A stretch of 64,000 nt of DNA from an uncultured Phascolarctobacterium sp. (GTDB taxonomy: Bacteria; Bacillota; Negativicutes; Acidaminococcales; Acidaminococcaceae). The notes under the pieces were generated by a model that ran no database searches, was not told the origin of the DNA, and worked only from the letters and a program-made list of their open reading frames with translations. The stretch spans positions 1-64,000 of the forward strand of contig NZ_CALDXR010000032.1 of the NCBI RefSeq assembly GCF_937920985.1, written 5' to 3'. Position 1 is the first letter of the stretch. The number at the start of each line of letters is the position of its first letter. Below are positions 1-8,730 of the stretch, piece after piece. Made by a program: the position numbers and the translations under genes.

Positions 1-134
1 CGTTTGGAAGCTTGCTCCTGCTCTTTCTGAGCAATTATATGTTGTTGTGTATCTAGTTGAGCTGCATAAACAGATGCCGGAAAAGTAATACCTGTCAACA
101 TCATAATAAGTAAATCTTTTGCTAAATTTTTCAT
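1..134 (-). CDS. N-terminus of an exported protein, cut by the window edge
   Basis: Forty-four codons are visible, starting at an ATG (132-134) preceded by AGGAG. The product begins MKNLAKDLLIMMLTG and continues with a hydrophobic stretch ending in VYA|AQ, a typical signal peptidase I site near residue 24. The mature start is rich in Q, E and K. That composition occurs at the start of POTRA/TPS-type outer-membrane secretion proteins in diderm bacteria, but the fragment is too short to assign. Only export is supported. The gene continues beyond position 1. Confidence 0.6.
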   Translation of the reverse strand, partial: MKNLAKDLLIMMLTGITFPASVYAAQLDTQQHIIAQKEQEQASK

Positions 135-257
135 ACAGCTCACTCCTAAAAATATATTCTATCATTGAACAGAATTAAAATATTAATAGGATGATTTTAC
201 CACAAATTTATATTTTTGCAAAGAGTTTTAGTGTAAAATTCTAAGCATAAAACAGTA

Positions 258-962
258 TTACTGTATATATGCCTTCAGCACATCGCTCTGCTTGTCAAGG
301 CACAGATACTTGTAGACCGGTCTGCCAACGCTGCCGCGGTGCAGATCCAGCTTCAGCAGATGCAGGGATTTCAAAAACTCCAGATATTTACGGATAGAAA
401 CGCGGGAGATTCCCACCATGCCTGCCACCTCTTCGGTAGTAAACATGCCGTCAATACCACAGATACAATCCCAAACAGTGCCTAAGGTGTTTTTATCAAG
501 GCCCTTGGGCAAAGTTACCGCAACCTGATTTTCCTGACGCATAATAGTAGTGTCAAGGTCAGCCTGCTTAATGATGCCCTGCTCCTCAACAATCTGATAA
601 CGCTTCAGATAATTGTTCAGTGCAAGGTTAAAGCGTTCAAACTCAAAGGGCTTGATAATATAATCAACAGCGCCCAAACGCAGCGCCAGCTTAATTTTAT
701 CCTTATCGTTTGCTGCCGAAACGATGATGACATCTACATCATAACCATTCTCGCGTATTTTAGCCAAAAGCTGTAAACCATCCATAGTAGGCATAAAGAC
801 ATCAAGAATGATTAAATCGTATTTGTTCTGACGCAGCAGCTTCAGTGCAGTATCTCCGTTGCCGGCAATATCACACAGCTGAAACCCCTTGATCTGGCTA
901 AGATAGTGCTCATGTAATTGGGCAACCATCGGGTCATCTTCTACAACTAATACGTTAATCAT
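258..962 (-). CDS. CitB/DcuR-type response regulator
   Basis: This 234-residue response regulator pairs with the kinase just upstream. The receiver domain (about 1-120) has the acidic pair D9/D10, phospho-acceptor D54 in the motif LDVFMP, S82 and K104 followed by PF. After a linker, residues about 175-225 hold a winged/helix-turn-helix region (EEVAGMVGISRVSIRKYLEF) as in CitB/DcuR/CitT regulators. Those proteins usually activate citrate or C4-dicarboxylate uptake genes. The kinase gene ends two bases before this one starts, so the pair is co-transcribed. No target transporter is adjacent; the TctAB and TRAP genes elsewhere in the window are possible targets, by inference only. Confidence 0.88.
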   Translation of the reverse strand: MINVLVVEDDPMVAQLHEHYLSQIKGFQLCDIAGNGDTALKLLRQNKYDLIILDVFMPTMDGLQLLAKIRENGYDVDVIIVSAANDKDKIKLALRLGAVDYIIKPFEFERFNLALNNYLKRYQIVEEQGIIKQADLDTTIMRQENQVAVTLPKGLDKNTLGTVWDCICGIDGMFTTEEVAGMVGISRVSIRKYLEFLKSLHLLKLDLHRGSVGRPVYKYLCLDKQSDVLKAYIQ

Positions 963-963
963 C

Positions 964-2619
964 TTAATCCCCCTCTTTCCTGGTCGGAAGCCTTACGGTA
1001 AAGGTAGTGCCTTCACCCGGAGCAGACTCCACAGTAATGGTGCCATTAAGGTTATTGATGCTTTGCTTAACCAGATATAAGCCAAAGCCATGACCGCTTT
1101 CGCACTTGCTGCTGAAGCCACGCTGGAAGATATGCTCGCGTATCTCGTCACTCATACCGGGACCGGAATCCTCCACGACAATAACAATTTCGCGGTCAAA
1201 ATCCAGAATCGAGAGATTAACGATGCGTTCACCGTCAAAATTCTTCAACGCATCAAAGGCGTTTTCAATAATATTGCCGGCAATCAGTACAATATCATGT
1301 ACCGAAGGCACATCCAGCTCACTGTGCAGCTCGCTTTCCTCTGTCAGAGAGAAGTCGATATCAAGTTCACGGCTGCGGCTTATTTTACCGAGGATAAAGC
1401 CTGATAATGTAATGTCTTTCAGGCGGGTTACTACATAAGAAACCTCAGATTGTCTGTTATAGGCAATTTCCTGCGTAAAATTCTTCAGCTCGTCATATGC
1501 CTTCATATCTATCAGGCCCATAATCACATGCATTTTGTTCATAAACTCATGTGTCTGCGCTCTTAAAGCAGTAGCATAATTTTTAAAGCCTGTCAGCTGG
1601 TTAGCCATCTCTTCTACTACAGATTTTTTGCGGAAGGTAATTACGGCACCAATAATGTTCTTGTCCTCCAGTAACGGTACTGCAGTAATAATAAAGACAG
1701 TATTACCCATCTTGACACTGGCATCAACTAAAGTTTTACCTTCTTTTATAATATCATCCAACGGCACACGTTTCAAGACATCTTTAGCAGATTTTCCAAA
1801 TAGTTCATGAACTCCTTCAATACCTGCTTGCTTCAAAAGCAATTGGGCCTCGGAGTTTACAAGCGTGATGCAGCCGTTGCTGTTGATATTGATAATGCCT
1901 TCACGTACAGAGTTAAGAATAACGTCGCGTTCCTGCAGCATTCTGGCGATTTCCTCCGGCTCATAGCCGAAAAGTACACGTTTAATCCTCTGCGCCAGAT
2001 AAATTGCACCCCAAATGCCGACTATCAGACCAAGCAGCGTCATAGACAGCAAGAATAAAACTGCATCTATTGTAGAATTATTGACGATTTCGTCGGAATA
2101 ACCGGTAACAACATAACCGATGGTTTTTTTATTGTCATCTTTAACAAAGCCAATAGCCTTATTGGGAATCGAGTAGTTTTCCTTATAGGAAATATTGTTG
2201 CGTCCCTCATATTTGTCAACCAGATTACGCGCACTATGCTCGAAGTCAGGCAGCTTGCCGGGGTTATACAACACGCGCAGATGGCGGTTCTTATCGTAAA
2301 TCGCTACGCCCGCTTCATCCGAATGGTCAACATCGTTAACAAAGGCAGCCATAAAGCTGTCTACGGAATCCTCCGGCCTCTTGTTCTGCTTCTCCAGGCT
2401 CTCCCTTATTTCCGGAGAGTTACAGAGAATGTTGTTGATGCTTACGGCATTTATACTGACGCGGTCATAAATTACCCGCGCCACCTTCTGCGTCGTAAAC
2501 AAAGATGTCGGCAGCAATGCGATACACACTACGAGCGTAATGAGTACTACTATTTTCTGTAAAAGTGAAAGCGTTTTTCCTGATTTGTAATTGTAATTAT
2601 CTTTAGATTTTCTCCACAT
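964..2619 (-). CDS. CitA/DcuS-type sensor histidine kinase
   Basis: A 551-residue membrane kinase. Membrane segments lie at about 21-42 and 185-210 and bracket an extracytoplasmic sensor domain of the Cache/PASta type used for carboxylates. A cytoplasmic PAS region follows (about 225-335). The dimerisation helix carries THEFMNKMHVIMGL with phospho-acceptor H357. The ATPase domain has the N box NIIEN (449-453), DSGPGM (D484) and GHGFGLYLV (about 510). The start lies inside the last codons of prfC (17-base overlap) without a strong ribosome site, so translational coupling to prfC is likely. Pairing with the downstream regulator is clear. The ligand (citrate, malate or another C4-dicarboxylate) cannot be told from sequence. 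Confidence 0.88.
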   Translation of the reverse strand: MWRKSKDNYNYKSGKTLSLLQKIVVLITLVVCIALLPTSLFTTQKVARVIYDRVSINAVSINNILCNSPEIRESLEKQNKRPEDSVDSFMAAFVNDVDHSDEAGVAIYDKNRHLRVLYNPGKLPDFEHSARNLVDKYEGRNNISYKENYSIPNKAIGFVKDDNKKTIGYVVTGYSDEIVNNSTIDAVLFLLSMTLLGLIVGIWGAIYLAQRIKRVLFGYEPEEIARMLQERDVILNSVREGIININSNGCITLVNSEAQLLLKQAGIEGVHELFGKSAKDVLKRVPLDDIIKEGKTLVDASVKMGNTVFIITAVPLLEDKNIIGAVITFRKKSVVEEMANQLTGFKNYATALRAQTHEFMNKMHVIMGLIDMKAYDELKNFTQEIAYNRQSEVSYVVTRLKDITLSGFILGKISRSRELDIDFSLTEESELHSELDVPSVHDIVLIAGNIIENAFDALKNFDGERIVNLSILDFDREIVIVVEDSGPGMSDEIREHIFQRGFSSKCESGHGFGLYLVKQSINNLNGTITVESAPGEGTTFTVRLPTRKEGD

Positions 2620-4213
2620 CAGCAGGTACCGTCAGGAACTGAATACCAGGATTTCGTTCCAGAATCCAATTCAGGGACCACTCGTTATTTACAAGAATAA
2701 CAGGTCTGTCCTTTTTATCATAAACAAGCATACCGTTATCCAAGCCTTTAATGTTCTCAATCAGCTTCTTATCCTCAGCATATACCCAACGTGCAACGGA
2801 GTACGGCAGCTGGTTCATCAGCAGCTTAGAGCTGTACTCGTTAAGCAGACGGTATTCCAGAACCTCCAGCTGCAGTACGCCGACTACGCCGACGATGTAG
2901 CTTTCAAGACCTACGCCCTCCTGACGGAATACCTGAATAGCACCCTCCTGCGACAGCTGGATGATACCCTTTTCAAACTGCTTGCGTTTGAGGGAATCCT
3001 TAGGCTGTACGCGGGCAAAAATTTCCGGCGGGAATACGGGGAAGTCTTCAAATTGCAGCTTCAGGCTGCTGTCGCTCAGGGAATCACCGATACCGAAGAT
3101 ACCCGGATCAAAAACGCCGATAATGTCACCTGGATATGCTTTTTCCACTATTGTGCGCTCCTGAGCCAGGAACTGCTGCGGCTGTGCCAGCTTAACCATC
3201 TTACCGGATTGCTTGTGGTAAACGCTCATTCCCTTGTCAAAGACGCCGGAACAAATACGCATGAAGGAAATTCTGTCACGGTGAGCAGGATTCATATTAG
3301 CCTGGATTTTAAAAACAAAAGCAGAGAATTTTTCGTTCTCCGGTGACAATATTGTACCATCCTGCAGCATTCTTGGCTGTGGCATGGGAGACATTTCCAG
3401 AAATTTTTCCAGGAAGCTCTGTACGCCGAAGTTGGTCATAGCACTGCCGAAGAACATCGGAGTCAGCTCGCCGGTGTTAACCTTTTCCATGTCAAACTCA
3501 TCGCCTGCCATGTCCAGCAGCTCAATATCGTTGCACAGGTTTTCGTACAGCTCGTCACCCAGCAGCTCTCTGATTTTGGGATCATCTAAAGAACCGGTAG
3601 TGGATTTCAGCTTTTTGGCACCATGGCTGGTGTCATCCTCGAACAGCTCAATGGTGTTTTCCAGACGGTTATATACGCCTTTATAGTGGCCGTCGATACC
3701 GATAGGCCAGTTAATCGGATATGCGCGGATGTTCAGCACCTTTTCCAGCTCGTCCATCAGGTCGAAGGGATTACGGCCGTAGCGGTCCAATTTGTTGACA
3801 AAGGTAAAGATAGGCAGACGGCGGCGGTGGCAAACCCAGAACAGCTTCTTGGTCTGCGGCTCTACGCCCTTGGCAGCGTCAATCAGCATGACAGCGCTGT
3901 CGGCAGCCATCAAAGTACGGTAGGTATCCTCGGAGAAATCCTGGTGACCGGGGGTATCCAGAATGTTTACGCGGAAACCGTCGTAATCAAATTGCAGTAC
4001 GGAAGAGGTAACGGAAATACCACGCTGCTTTTCAATCTCCATCCAGTCGGATACGGCATGCTTATTGCTCTTTCTAGCCTTTACAGAGCCTGCCAGATGA
4101 ATAGCTCCGCCGTAAAGCAGCAGCTTTTCGGTAAGGGTTGTTTTACCTGCGTCAGGGTGAGAAATAATAGCGAAGGTACGGCGTTTCTTAATTTTATCCA
4201 TCAATTCTGTCAT
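2603..4213 (-). CDS. prfC: Peptide chain release factor 3
   Basis: RF3 is the GTPase that recycles RF1/RF2 from the ribosome after termination. The 536-residue length is normal for the family. The G domain shows HPDAGKTTLTEKLL (P-loop, about 19-32), the RGISVT switch region, DTPGHQDFSEDTYR (G3) and NKLDRYGR (G4). The remainder matches the RF3 domain II and C-terminal domain layout. It lies 15 bp downstream of the zinc-ribbon gene and overlaps the kinase gene, so it is the middle of a four-gene transcript. Linking RF3 to a carboxylate-sensing system is unusual and probably reflects operon drift. Confidence 0.95.
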   Translation of the reverse strand: MTELMDKIKKRRTFAIISHPDAGKTTLTEKLLLYGGAIHLAGSVKARKSNKHAVSDWMEIEKQRGISVTSSVLQFDYDGFRVNILDTPGHQDFSEDTYRTLMAADSAVMLIDAAKGVEPQTKKLFWVCHRRRLPIFTFVNKLDRYGRNPFDLMDELEKVLNIRAYPINWPIGIDGHYKGVYNRLENTIELFEDDTSHGAKKLKSTTGSLDDPKIRELLGDELYENLCNDIELLDMAGDEFDMEKVNTGELTPMFFGSAMTNFGVQSFLEKFLEMSPMPQPRMLQDGTILSPENEKFSAFVFKIQANMNPAHRDRISFMRICSGVFDKGMSVYHKQSGKMVKLAQPQQFLAQERTIVEKAYPGDIIGVFDPGIFGIGDSLSDSSLKLQFEDFPVFPPEIFARVQPKDSLKRKQFEKGIIQLSQEGAIQVFRQEGVGLESYIVGVVGVLQLEVLEYRLLNEYSSKLLMNQLPYSVARWVYAEDKKLIENIKGLDNGMLVYDKKDRPVILVNNEWSLNWILERNPGIQFLTVPADVEKI

Positions 4214-4228
4214 TATGTATATGCTCTC

Positions 4229-4855
4229 CTATTTCTTTAAATTTTTGGTAATTCTGGCAATTTCATCCTCATCGGAAACCAGCTCGTCTACTGCCGGATA
4301 ATCGGCGTTCTGCTCCTCGTACAGCTTGTAGGCATCAAGAATTTGCATTTTGATGTAGTCGGGAACAGGGATTTCCGTCTGCAGCTCGCCGCGCATGGTT
4401 ACGCGGAAGGCAACGTTCTCATAGCGTTCACCGCTGTAGGTTTCGCAGGTGAAGGAAGTACGCATAAATTCATCCTTAAAGGTGCAGTCCTTCAGGATGT
4501 GCGCCTTGCGCTCCTTATCCCAGGCTGCATAGATTTTATACAGCTCCTGCTGTGCCTCCACCGGCACGTCCTCGCCCAGGACAACGGTTTCGGTTTCATC
4601 TATCGGCGTGCAGTCCATGTTGTTGTAGACTGTGCCGTCCTCCAGCTCAAGGTCAACTGTCAGCACATAGTCAACCTCATGAAAGCTGGCTGTTTTAATC
4701 TGCCATTTCTGCTGCCAGCGGGCAATGCAGTCCGGGCAGATAAATTTGGTATCGCGAATGCTGTTATTCATGTAATTATCACGATAATACAATTTTTCTC
4801 CGGGCACAAAATGTTCGCCGCATTCGCTGCAGACGAATTCCAATGTACGAATCAT
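4229..4855 (-). CDS. Zinc-ribbon protein of unknown function
   Basis: A 208-residue soluble protein I do not recognise. Residues 1-45 carry two CxxC knuckles (CSECGEHF near residues 9-12 and CPDC near 39-42), the pattern of a treble-clef or zinc-ribbon fold. The rest is acidic, with mixed strand and helix character and no membrane segment. The start is supported by GGGAGG nine bases upstream. It is the first gene of the run leading to prfC and the two-component system, and it sits 25 bases behind an intrinsic terminator that closes a structured leader. Its expression may therefore be attenuated. No function is offered. Confidence 0.75.
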   Translation of the reverse strand: MIRTLEFVCSECGEHFVPGEKLYYRDNYMNNSIRDTKFICPDCIARWQQKWQIKTASFHEVDYVLTVDLELEDGTVYNNMDCTPIDETETVVLGEDVPVEAQQELYKIYAAWDKERKAHILKDCTFKDEFMRTSFTCETYSGERYENVAFRVTMRGELQTEIPVPDYIKMQILDAYKLYEEQNADYPAVDELVSDEDEIARITKNLKK

Positions 4856-4880
4856 CGGTCAAAACCTCCCAATATAATAT

Positions 4881-5093
4881 GAAAAAGCCCTTACTTCGAA
4901 TGCAAGGCGCTCTGCTATAACAGTAATCAATAGCCGTCATAACCGTAAGTAAGGTTATGCTCTTTAACGATGGCTTCGGCCTGATGTTTTGCAGCTTTTG
5001 CTGTCAATTACTGTTCAAATTGCTTTATTATGCTGTCAGCGGCAGTTGTATTCACCTCTGCCGCCTGACAGCTGCGCAAAATATATTTACACG
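4881..5093 (-). ncRNA. Structured RNA or attenuator leader before the zinc-ribbon/prfC operon
   Basis: About 210 nt run from an extended -10 promoter (5100-5108) to a weak intrinsic terminator (4881-4910: arms GCCTT and AAGG(G)C, then five T). Internal structure is strong. There is a long hairpin at 5032-5072 with arms of 14 pairs (GCTGTCA and GCGGCAG with their complements). An enclosing stem joins AACAGTAAT (5015-5007) to its exact complement (4927-4919), and CATAACC pairs with GGTTATG around a loop. The loop CCTTACTT (4954-4947) is perfectly complementary to AAGTAAGG in the terminator's 3' arm (4896-4889), which would make an antiterminator. I could not match it to a known riboswitch class. 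It may be a stand-alone small RNA. Confidence 0.5.
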
Positions 5094-5099
5094 TTCTAT

Positions 5100-5108
5100 A
5101 TTATAACA
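5100..5108 (-). promoter_or_regulatory. Extended -10 promoter for the structured leader
   Basis: The minus strand reads TGTTATAAT, a perfect -10 with the TGN extension. No good -35 is visible. Transcription would start near 5093 and run into the structured RNA. Confidence 0.55.
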
Positions 5109-5215
5109 TATCGGCTTGTTTTTCCCTAATAATTTTTCTTTAAAATGATGGTTGTTTTGAATATTCAAGCGTGTAAGTTGTAGTAAATGAAATCTGTGAG
5201 GATGAAAGCAAGCGT

Positions 5216-5250
5216 AAAAAAGCAGCTACCTTTTTTCGGTAACTGCTTAA
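5216..5250 (-). terminator. Intrinsic terminator of the 94-residue protein gene
   Basis: The minus strand folds GCAGTTACC against GGTAGCTGC around an A-rich loop, followed by six T. It overlaps the last codon and stop of the gene at 5247-5528. Confidence 0.8.
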
Positions 5251-5528
5251 AGGCCGACTTTATTATGCATGCGTTCCGCCAATTTACTTGCCTTATCTGT
5301 GAGCTTGCCTATTCTAGTTTCTTTTCGCTGAGCTCTTCTTTGCTTTTTCTCTTTCTTAAGGCGCTTTTTATACTTAGCATAATCAATACATTCAAACGGA
5401 CAAGGCCATTCGGTCAATTCTTTGGATTTTTCAAGCTCTTCCTGAATATCTTTTTCCAACTGTTCCGGTGTAAGTTTACGGTATTCGGGATCAATATAAT
5501 CCTTTAATATATAAACCTTCACACTCAT
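5247..5528 (-). CDS. Small charged protein of unknown function
   Basis: About 93 residues, strongly charged, with a likely helical K/R/E-rich second half (KKRLKKEKKQRRAQRKETR) and one WPCPFEC motif with two cysteines near residue 45. There is no membrane segment. The start is uncertain: AAGG lies directly before ATG (5526-5528), so the GTG three codons later is also possible. It has its own terminator and stands alone between the leader RNA and tRNA-Pro. I do not recognise a family. Basic helices could suggest nucleic-acid or ribosome contact, but that is speculation. Confidence 0.6.
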   Translation of the reverse strand: MSVKVYILKDYIDPEYRKLTPEQLEKDIQEELEKSKELTEWPCPFECIDYAKYKKRLKKEKKQRRAQRKETRIGKLTDKASKLAERMHNKVGL

Positions 5529-5635
5529 CACCTTAATTCTATACTGATACTTGAAAAAGCTTCAATCTGTAAAAGAAATGTCCTCCGGTATATTTTCTCC
5601 CATATTTTTAATTTGCCTAAGATCCGCTCTATTGA

Positions 5636-5664
5636 AAAAAGCCTTTACGATAAACGTAAAGGCT
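5636..5664 (-). terminator. Terminator of tRNA-Pro
   Basis: Minus-strand arms AGCCTTTACG and CGTAAAGGCT form a perfect hairpin followed by six T, 14 bases after the CCA end of the tRNA. Confidence 0.85.
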
Positions 5665-5677
5665 ATAAGTCCGACAT

Positions 5678-5754
5678 TGGTCGGAGCGGCGGGATTCGAA
5701 CCCACGACCTCTTCCACCCCAAGGAAGCGCTCTACCAAGCTGAGCCACGCCCCG
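5678..5754 (-). tRNA. tRNA-Pro (anticodon GGG)
   Basis: A 77-nt cloverleaf on the minus strand. The acceptor arm CGGGGCG pairs with CGCTCCG (one G-T), the D arm is normal (GGCTCAGCTTGGTAGAGC), and the anticodon stem CTTCC/GGAAG encloses TTGGGGT. The T arm contains GGTTCGAATCC, and CCA is encoded. Anticodon GGG reads CCC and CCU proline codons. It has its own consensus promoter and terminator. Confidence 0.93.
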
Positions 5755-5767
5755 AATCACAAGGAGT

Positions 5768-5796
5768 ATTATACAGGTTTATTTGGATTTTGTCAA
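5768..5796 (-). promoter_or_regulatory. Consensus promoter of tRNA-Pro
   Basis: Minus strand: TTGACA, 17-bp spacer, TATAAT (5768-5773), a perfect sigma-70/A promoter about 14 bp upstream of the tRNA. It lies just beyond the 3' end of thrB. Confidence 0.9.
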
Positions 5797-5815
5797 CACT
5801 ATTTTATAAATTATT

Positions 5816-6727
5816 TTAAACTTTTTTTACACCGTCTGTATCGAGGTCAAGAATATGGTAGCAGGCATGCTCATTATTGGCTGCAAATACATCTGCCATA
5901 GCCTTGGCAATGCGCTCACAGTCTGCCTCCGGCGAAGCATAGGCCATCACCGTAGAGCCTGCACCGCTGATAATAGCGTTATAAGCGCCTGCTTCCTTGG
6001 CAGCCGCAAAAACGTCGGGCAGGCCCGGAATCAAATGCGCACGGTACGGCTGATGCAGCTTGTCCTCCAGCGCCATGCCCAGATACTCATAATTGCCGCT
6101 CAGCAGCGCACCGACCAAAAGCGAAGCTCTGGAGGTATTATACACTGCGTCCTTGTGCGGTACAGTTTTGGGAATAGCCTGACGCGCAAGCGACGTAGGC
6201 AGCTTGCTGTCGGGAACTACGGCGATGAACTTCAACGGCTTGGCAGGCAGCAGACGCAAAGAATGCGCCTTTTCCTGCTCCATATAGCTGATGGTGAAGC
6301 CGCCGTACAGCGCCGGTGCCACATTATCGGGGTGGCCCTCGATTTCCGTAGCGATACCGAGAAGCTCGTCTTTTGTATAATGGTCATCACACAAAGCGTT
6401 GGCTGCAAACAGACCGGCAACAATGGCACTGGAGCTGCTGCCCAGACCGCGGGACATAGGAATGCGGTTGAGCATCTTTACCTTCAGACCGATGCGCTCA
6501 CCGCCTGTTACGGCGTTCCACACGCGCAGAAAGCTGGCGAAAGCCAAATTACGGCCAAACGGCTTCAGATAATCTGCGCCCTCGCCCTCTACCTCCAGCT
6601 GGAAGCCCTTCTTATCGGTTATTTCATAGCTTACTTCGTTATACAAGTTGCAGGCCAGGCCGAGGGTATCAAAGCCGGGGCCGCAGTTGGCTGAGGTTGC
6701 GGGAACCTGAATAAATACTTTTTTCAT
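5816..6727 (-). CDS. thrB: Homoserine kinase
   Basis: Phosphorylates homoserine for threonine synthesis. The 303 residues have the GHMP-kinase layout. An N-terminal PATSANCGPGFDTLGLA stretch leads the protein, the ATP loop PMSRGLGSSSSA sits at about residues 90-101, and the C-terminal glycine-rich segment contains SGAGSTVMA. It follows hom by 12 bp and is the last gene of a pheB-hom-thrB operon. Threonine synthase (thrC) is not in the window. Confidence 0.95.
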   Translation of the reverse strand: MKKVFIQVPATSANCGPGFDTLGLACNLYNEVSYEITDKKGFQLEVEGEGADYLKPFGRNLAFASFLRVWNAVTGGERIGLKVKMLNRIPMSRGLGSSSSAIVAGLFAANALCDDHYTKDELLGIATEIEGHPDNVAPALYGGFTISYMEQEKAHSLRLLPAKPLKFIAVVPDSKLPTSLARQAIPKTVPHKDAVYNTSRASLLVGALLSGNYEYLGMALEDKLHQPYRAHLIPGLPDVFAAAKEAGAYNAIISGAGSTVMAYASPEADCERIAKAMADVFAANNEHACYHILDLDTDGVKKV

Positions 6728-6739
6728 GCTGCCGCCTCT

Positions 6740-8044
6740 TTATGCCAAATGGCTGTCTTCTACACGAATCACACAGCTGATAGCCTCTACTACCGGCAGT
6801 ACGCGCAAAATTTGCAGCGCCATCTGCAGATTAGCCTCCGAAACGCTGTGGGTAATTACAACAATCTCCGCCTTATTGCTCAGAACATCGTTTGTCTGCA
6901 CAACATTGCGCAGGCTCACGTTCTGTGCGCCGAAGGCTGCAGCGATGGCTGCCAGTGCGCCCGGTTTATCTGCTACCTGCAGACGGATATATGCCGGTGC
7001 GGACATCTTATCAGGCGGGCAGAGGCGTTTTTCCTCAAAGCAGGTGCAGCTGATGCGTCCGGTGGACTTGTGCTGCATATTGCGGGCAATATCAATAATA
7101 TCGCCGCAGACAGAGCTTGCAGTCGGCAGACGGCCAGCGCCGAGGCCCAAGAACATTGCCTCACCGATAGCGTCACCGTTGACGAATACAGCGTTATAAA
7201 CGCCGTTTACGCCTGCCAGCGGATGGGAAAGCGGAATCATCGTCGGGTTAACACGCAGGCTTACACCGTTTTCGGGATCGTTCTTGGCGATTGCCAGAAG
7301 CTTTACTGCGTAACCCAGATTAGTTGCATATTTGATATCGCAGGCCTCAATGCTTTCAATGCCTTCAACCTGTACATCGTCCAGATTGAAGCGTGTATTG
7401 AAGGCAATAGATGCCAGAATAACGATTTTACGCGCAGCATCCAGACCGCCGACATCGGCAGTAGGATCGGACTCAGCATAGCCCTTGGCCTGCGCTTCCT
7501 TCAGCACCTCATCGTAATCAAGGTGTTCGTTAGCCATCTTGGACAGCATATAGTTGGTGGTGCCGTTCACAATACCCATGATAGAGGTAATCTGATTGGC
7601 TGCCATACTGGTTTTCAAAGGTCCGATGATAGGAATACCGCCGCAAACGCTGGCTTCAAACATAAAGTCACAGTTGTGCTCATGCGCCAACGGGAACAGC
7701 TCGGAGCCGAACTTGGCCAGAACGTCCTTGTTGGCAGTAACAACATGCTTGCCGTTGGCAAAGGCTCTGGCGATAAATTCCTTAGCAGGATGCTCGCGGC
7801 CCAGCAGCTCAACGATAATATCAATATCCTTATCCTCAAGCACCTCGTCAGCGTTATCGGTGAAAACATATTTATCACCGTATTCCTGTTTCAGGCGGTC
7901 TACATTACGGTCAAGCACCTTGGTAATTCTTACCGGCTTGCCTACCTCTTTGGCTATTTTCTCTGCATTTTTCTCTAAAACCTTCAGCACGCCGCCACCG
8001 ACAGTGCCGGCGCCCAACAAGCCAACATTTACAAAATCCTTCAT
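6740..8044 (-). CDS. hom: Homoserine dehydrogenase with ACT domain
   Basis: Reduces aspartate semialdehyde to homoserine. The N-terminal Rossmann motif is GLLGAGTVGGGV. The catalytic core contains NGTTNYMLSKM and AESDPTADVGGLDAARK. A C-terminal ACT domain (about residues 345-430) probably gives threonine feedback control, as in Bacillus-type Hom. I chose the ATG at 8044 because GGAGGGG lies seven bases upstream. An in-frame TTG five codons earlier overlaps that ribosome site. It is coupled to pheB upstream (34 bp) and thrB downstream. Confidence 0.95.
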   Translation of the reverse strand: MKDFVNVGLLGAGTVGGGVLKVLEKNAEKIAKEVGKPVRITKVLDRNVDRLKQEYGDKYVFTDNADEVLEDKDIDIIVELLGREHPAKEFIARAFANGKHVVTANKDVLAKFGSELFPLAHEHNCDFMFEASVCGGIPIIGPLKTSMAANQITSIMGIVNGTTNYMLSKMANEHLDYDEVLKEAQAKGYAESDPTADVGGLDAARKIVILASIAFNTRFNLDDVQVEGIESIEACDIKYATNLGYAVKLLAIAKNDPENGVSLRVNPTMIPLSHPLAGVNGVYNAVFVNGDAIGEAMFLGLGAGRLPTASSVCGDIIDIARNMQHKSTGRISCTCFEEKRLCPPDKMSAPAYIRLQVADKPGALAAIAAAFGAQNVSLRNVVQTNDVLSNKAEIVVITHSVSEANLQMALQILRVLPVVEAISCVIRVEDSHLA

Positions 8045-8078
8045 TTTATACCCCTCCAATACCTCAATCAGTAATCGG

Positions 8079-8522
8079 TTATACCTGGCCTAACACTTCC
8101 AGACGTTTTACGCCGTCAATCATGCGCAGCTTGTCCAGCAATGCCTCCAAATCTACCGTCAGATGCTTGGTTTCGATAGAAATGGTGGTGTTGGCAACGC
8201 CCTGCAGAGGAATGCCCTGGTTGATGGTCATGATGCTGCCGGAATCATCGGCAACAGTATTCAGAACCTTGGACAGCACGCCGGATTTGTGCTCCAGCAG
8301 TAAGGACAAGGTAATAATTTTTTCCTTGCTTGCTTCATAAAACGGGAAAACGAAATCCTTATATTTGTAATAAGCACTGCGGCTCAGGCCCATTTTTTCA
8401 ACCGCTTCGTTAATAGTTTTGATTTCGCCGCGTTTGAGGATTTCTTTAACCTTTATAGTTTTTTTAATTGCCTCGGGAAGAATTTCTTCGCGAACCAAAT
8501 AGAATGTGGATTTTTCAGACAT
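8079..8522 (-). CDS. pheB: PheB-type ACT domain protein
   Basis: A 147-residue regulatory-type protein of the UPF0735/PheB family. An N-terminal helix-turn-helix-like region (TINEAVEKMGLSRSAYYKYKDFVFP, about 35-60) is followed by an ACT domain (about 68-145) expected to bind an amino acid. PheB-like genes commonly precede hom-thrB in Firmicutes. The start at 8522 is preferred because AAAGGGGAC lies just upstream. A regulatory role in aspartate-family synthesis is inferred from context and not shown. Confidence 0.85.
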   Translation of the reverse strand: MSEKSTFYLVREEILPEAIKKTIKVKEILKRGEIKTINEAVEKMGLSRSAYYKYKDFVFPFYEASKEKIITLSLLLEHKSGVLSKVLNTVADDSGSIMTINQGIPLQGVANTTISIETKHLTVDLEALLDKLRMIDGVKRLEVLGQV

Positions 8523-8559
8523 ACTAGTGTCCCCTTTCTTCATACAAAGTTCTTTTAAT

Positions 8560-8568
8560 ATTATACCA
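8560..8568 (-). promoter_or_regulatory. Extended -10 promoter of pheB-hom-thrB
   Basis: The minus strand reads TGGTATAAT about 40 bp before the pheB start. No good -35 is visible at 17 bp. Confidence 0.6.
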
Positions 8569-8646
8569 CTGTTCTCTTAAAAAGTACACTTGTTATTTTT
8601 GTAAATTTTGAACAAATTCAGTGCACAATATAAGTACATATACATA

Positions 8647-8707
8647 CAAAAAAAGCTGCCGCAGGCAGGTTCCGTCACCGTAAGTAACAGAACAAGCCTG
8701 CAGCAGC
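8647..8707 (-). terminator. Terminator of efp
   Basis: A long minus-strand hairpin (AGCTGCTGCAGGC against GCCTGCGGCAGCT) ends in seven T. The apical part contains a GTTAC/GTGAC stem with loop TTACG. Confidence 0.85.
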
Positions 8708-8730
8708 TGCTGCGTAATTCTTAATTTAAA

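Noticed and set aside
4881..5093. Assignment of the leader RNA to lysine, cobalamin, c-di-GMP or ZTP riboswitches
   Set aside because: None of the core motifs of these classes could be found; left unassigned.
6749..7978. 409-codon plus-strand frame antisense to hom
   Set aside because: It mirrors the hom coding sequence and encodes a low-information, Cys/His/Gln-rich product, as do similar frames opposite trpC, cinA and larA.
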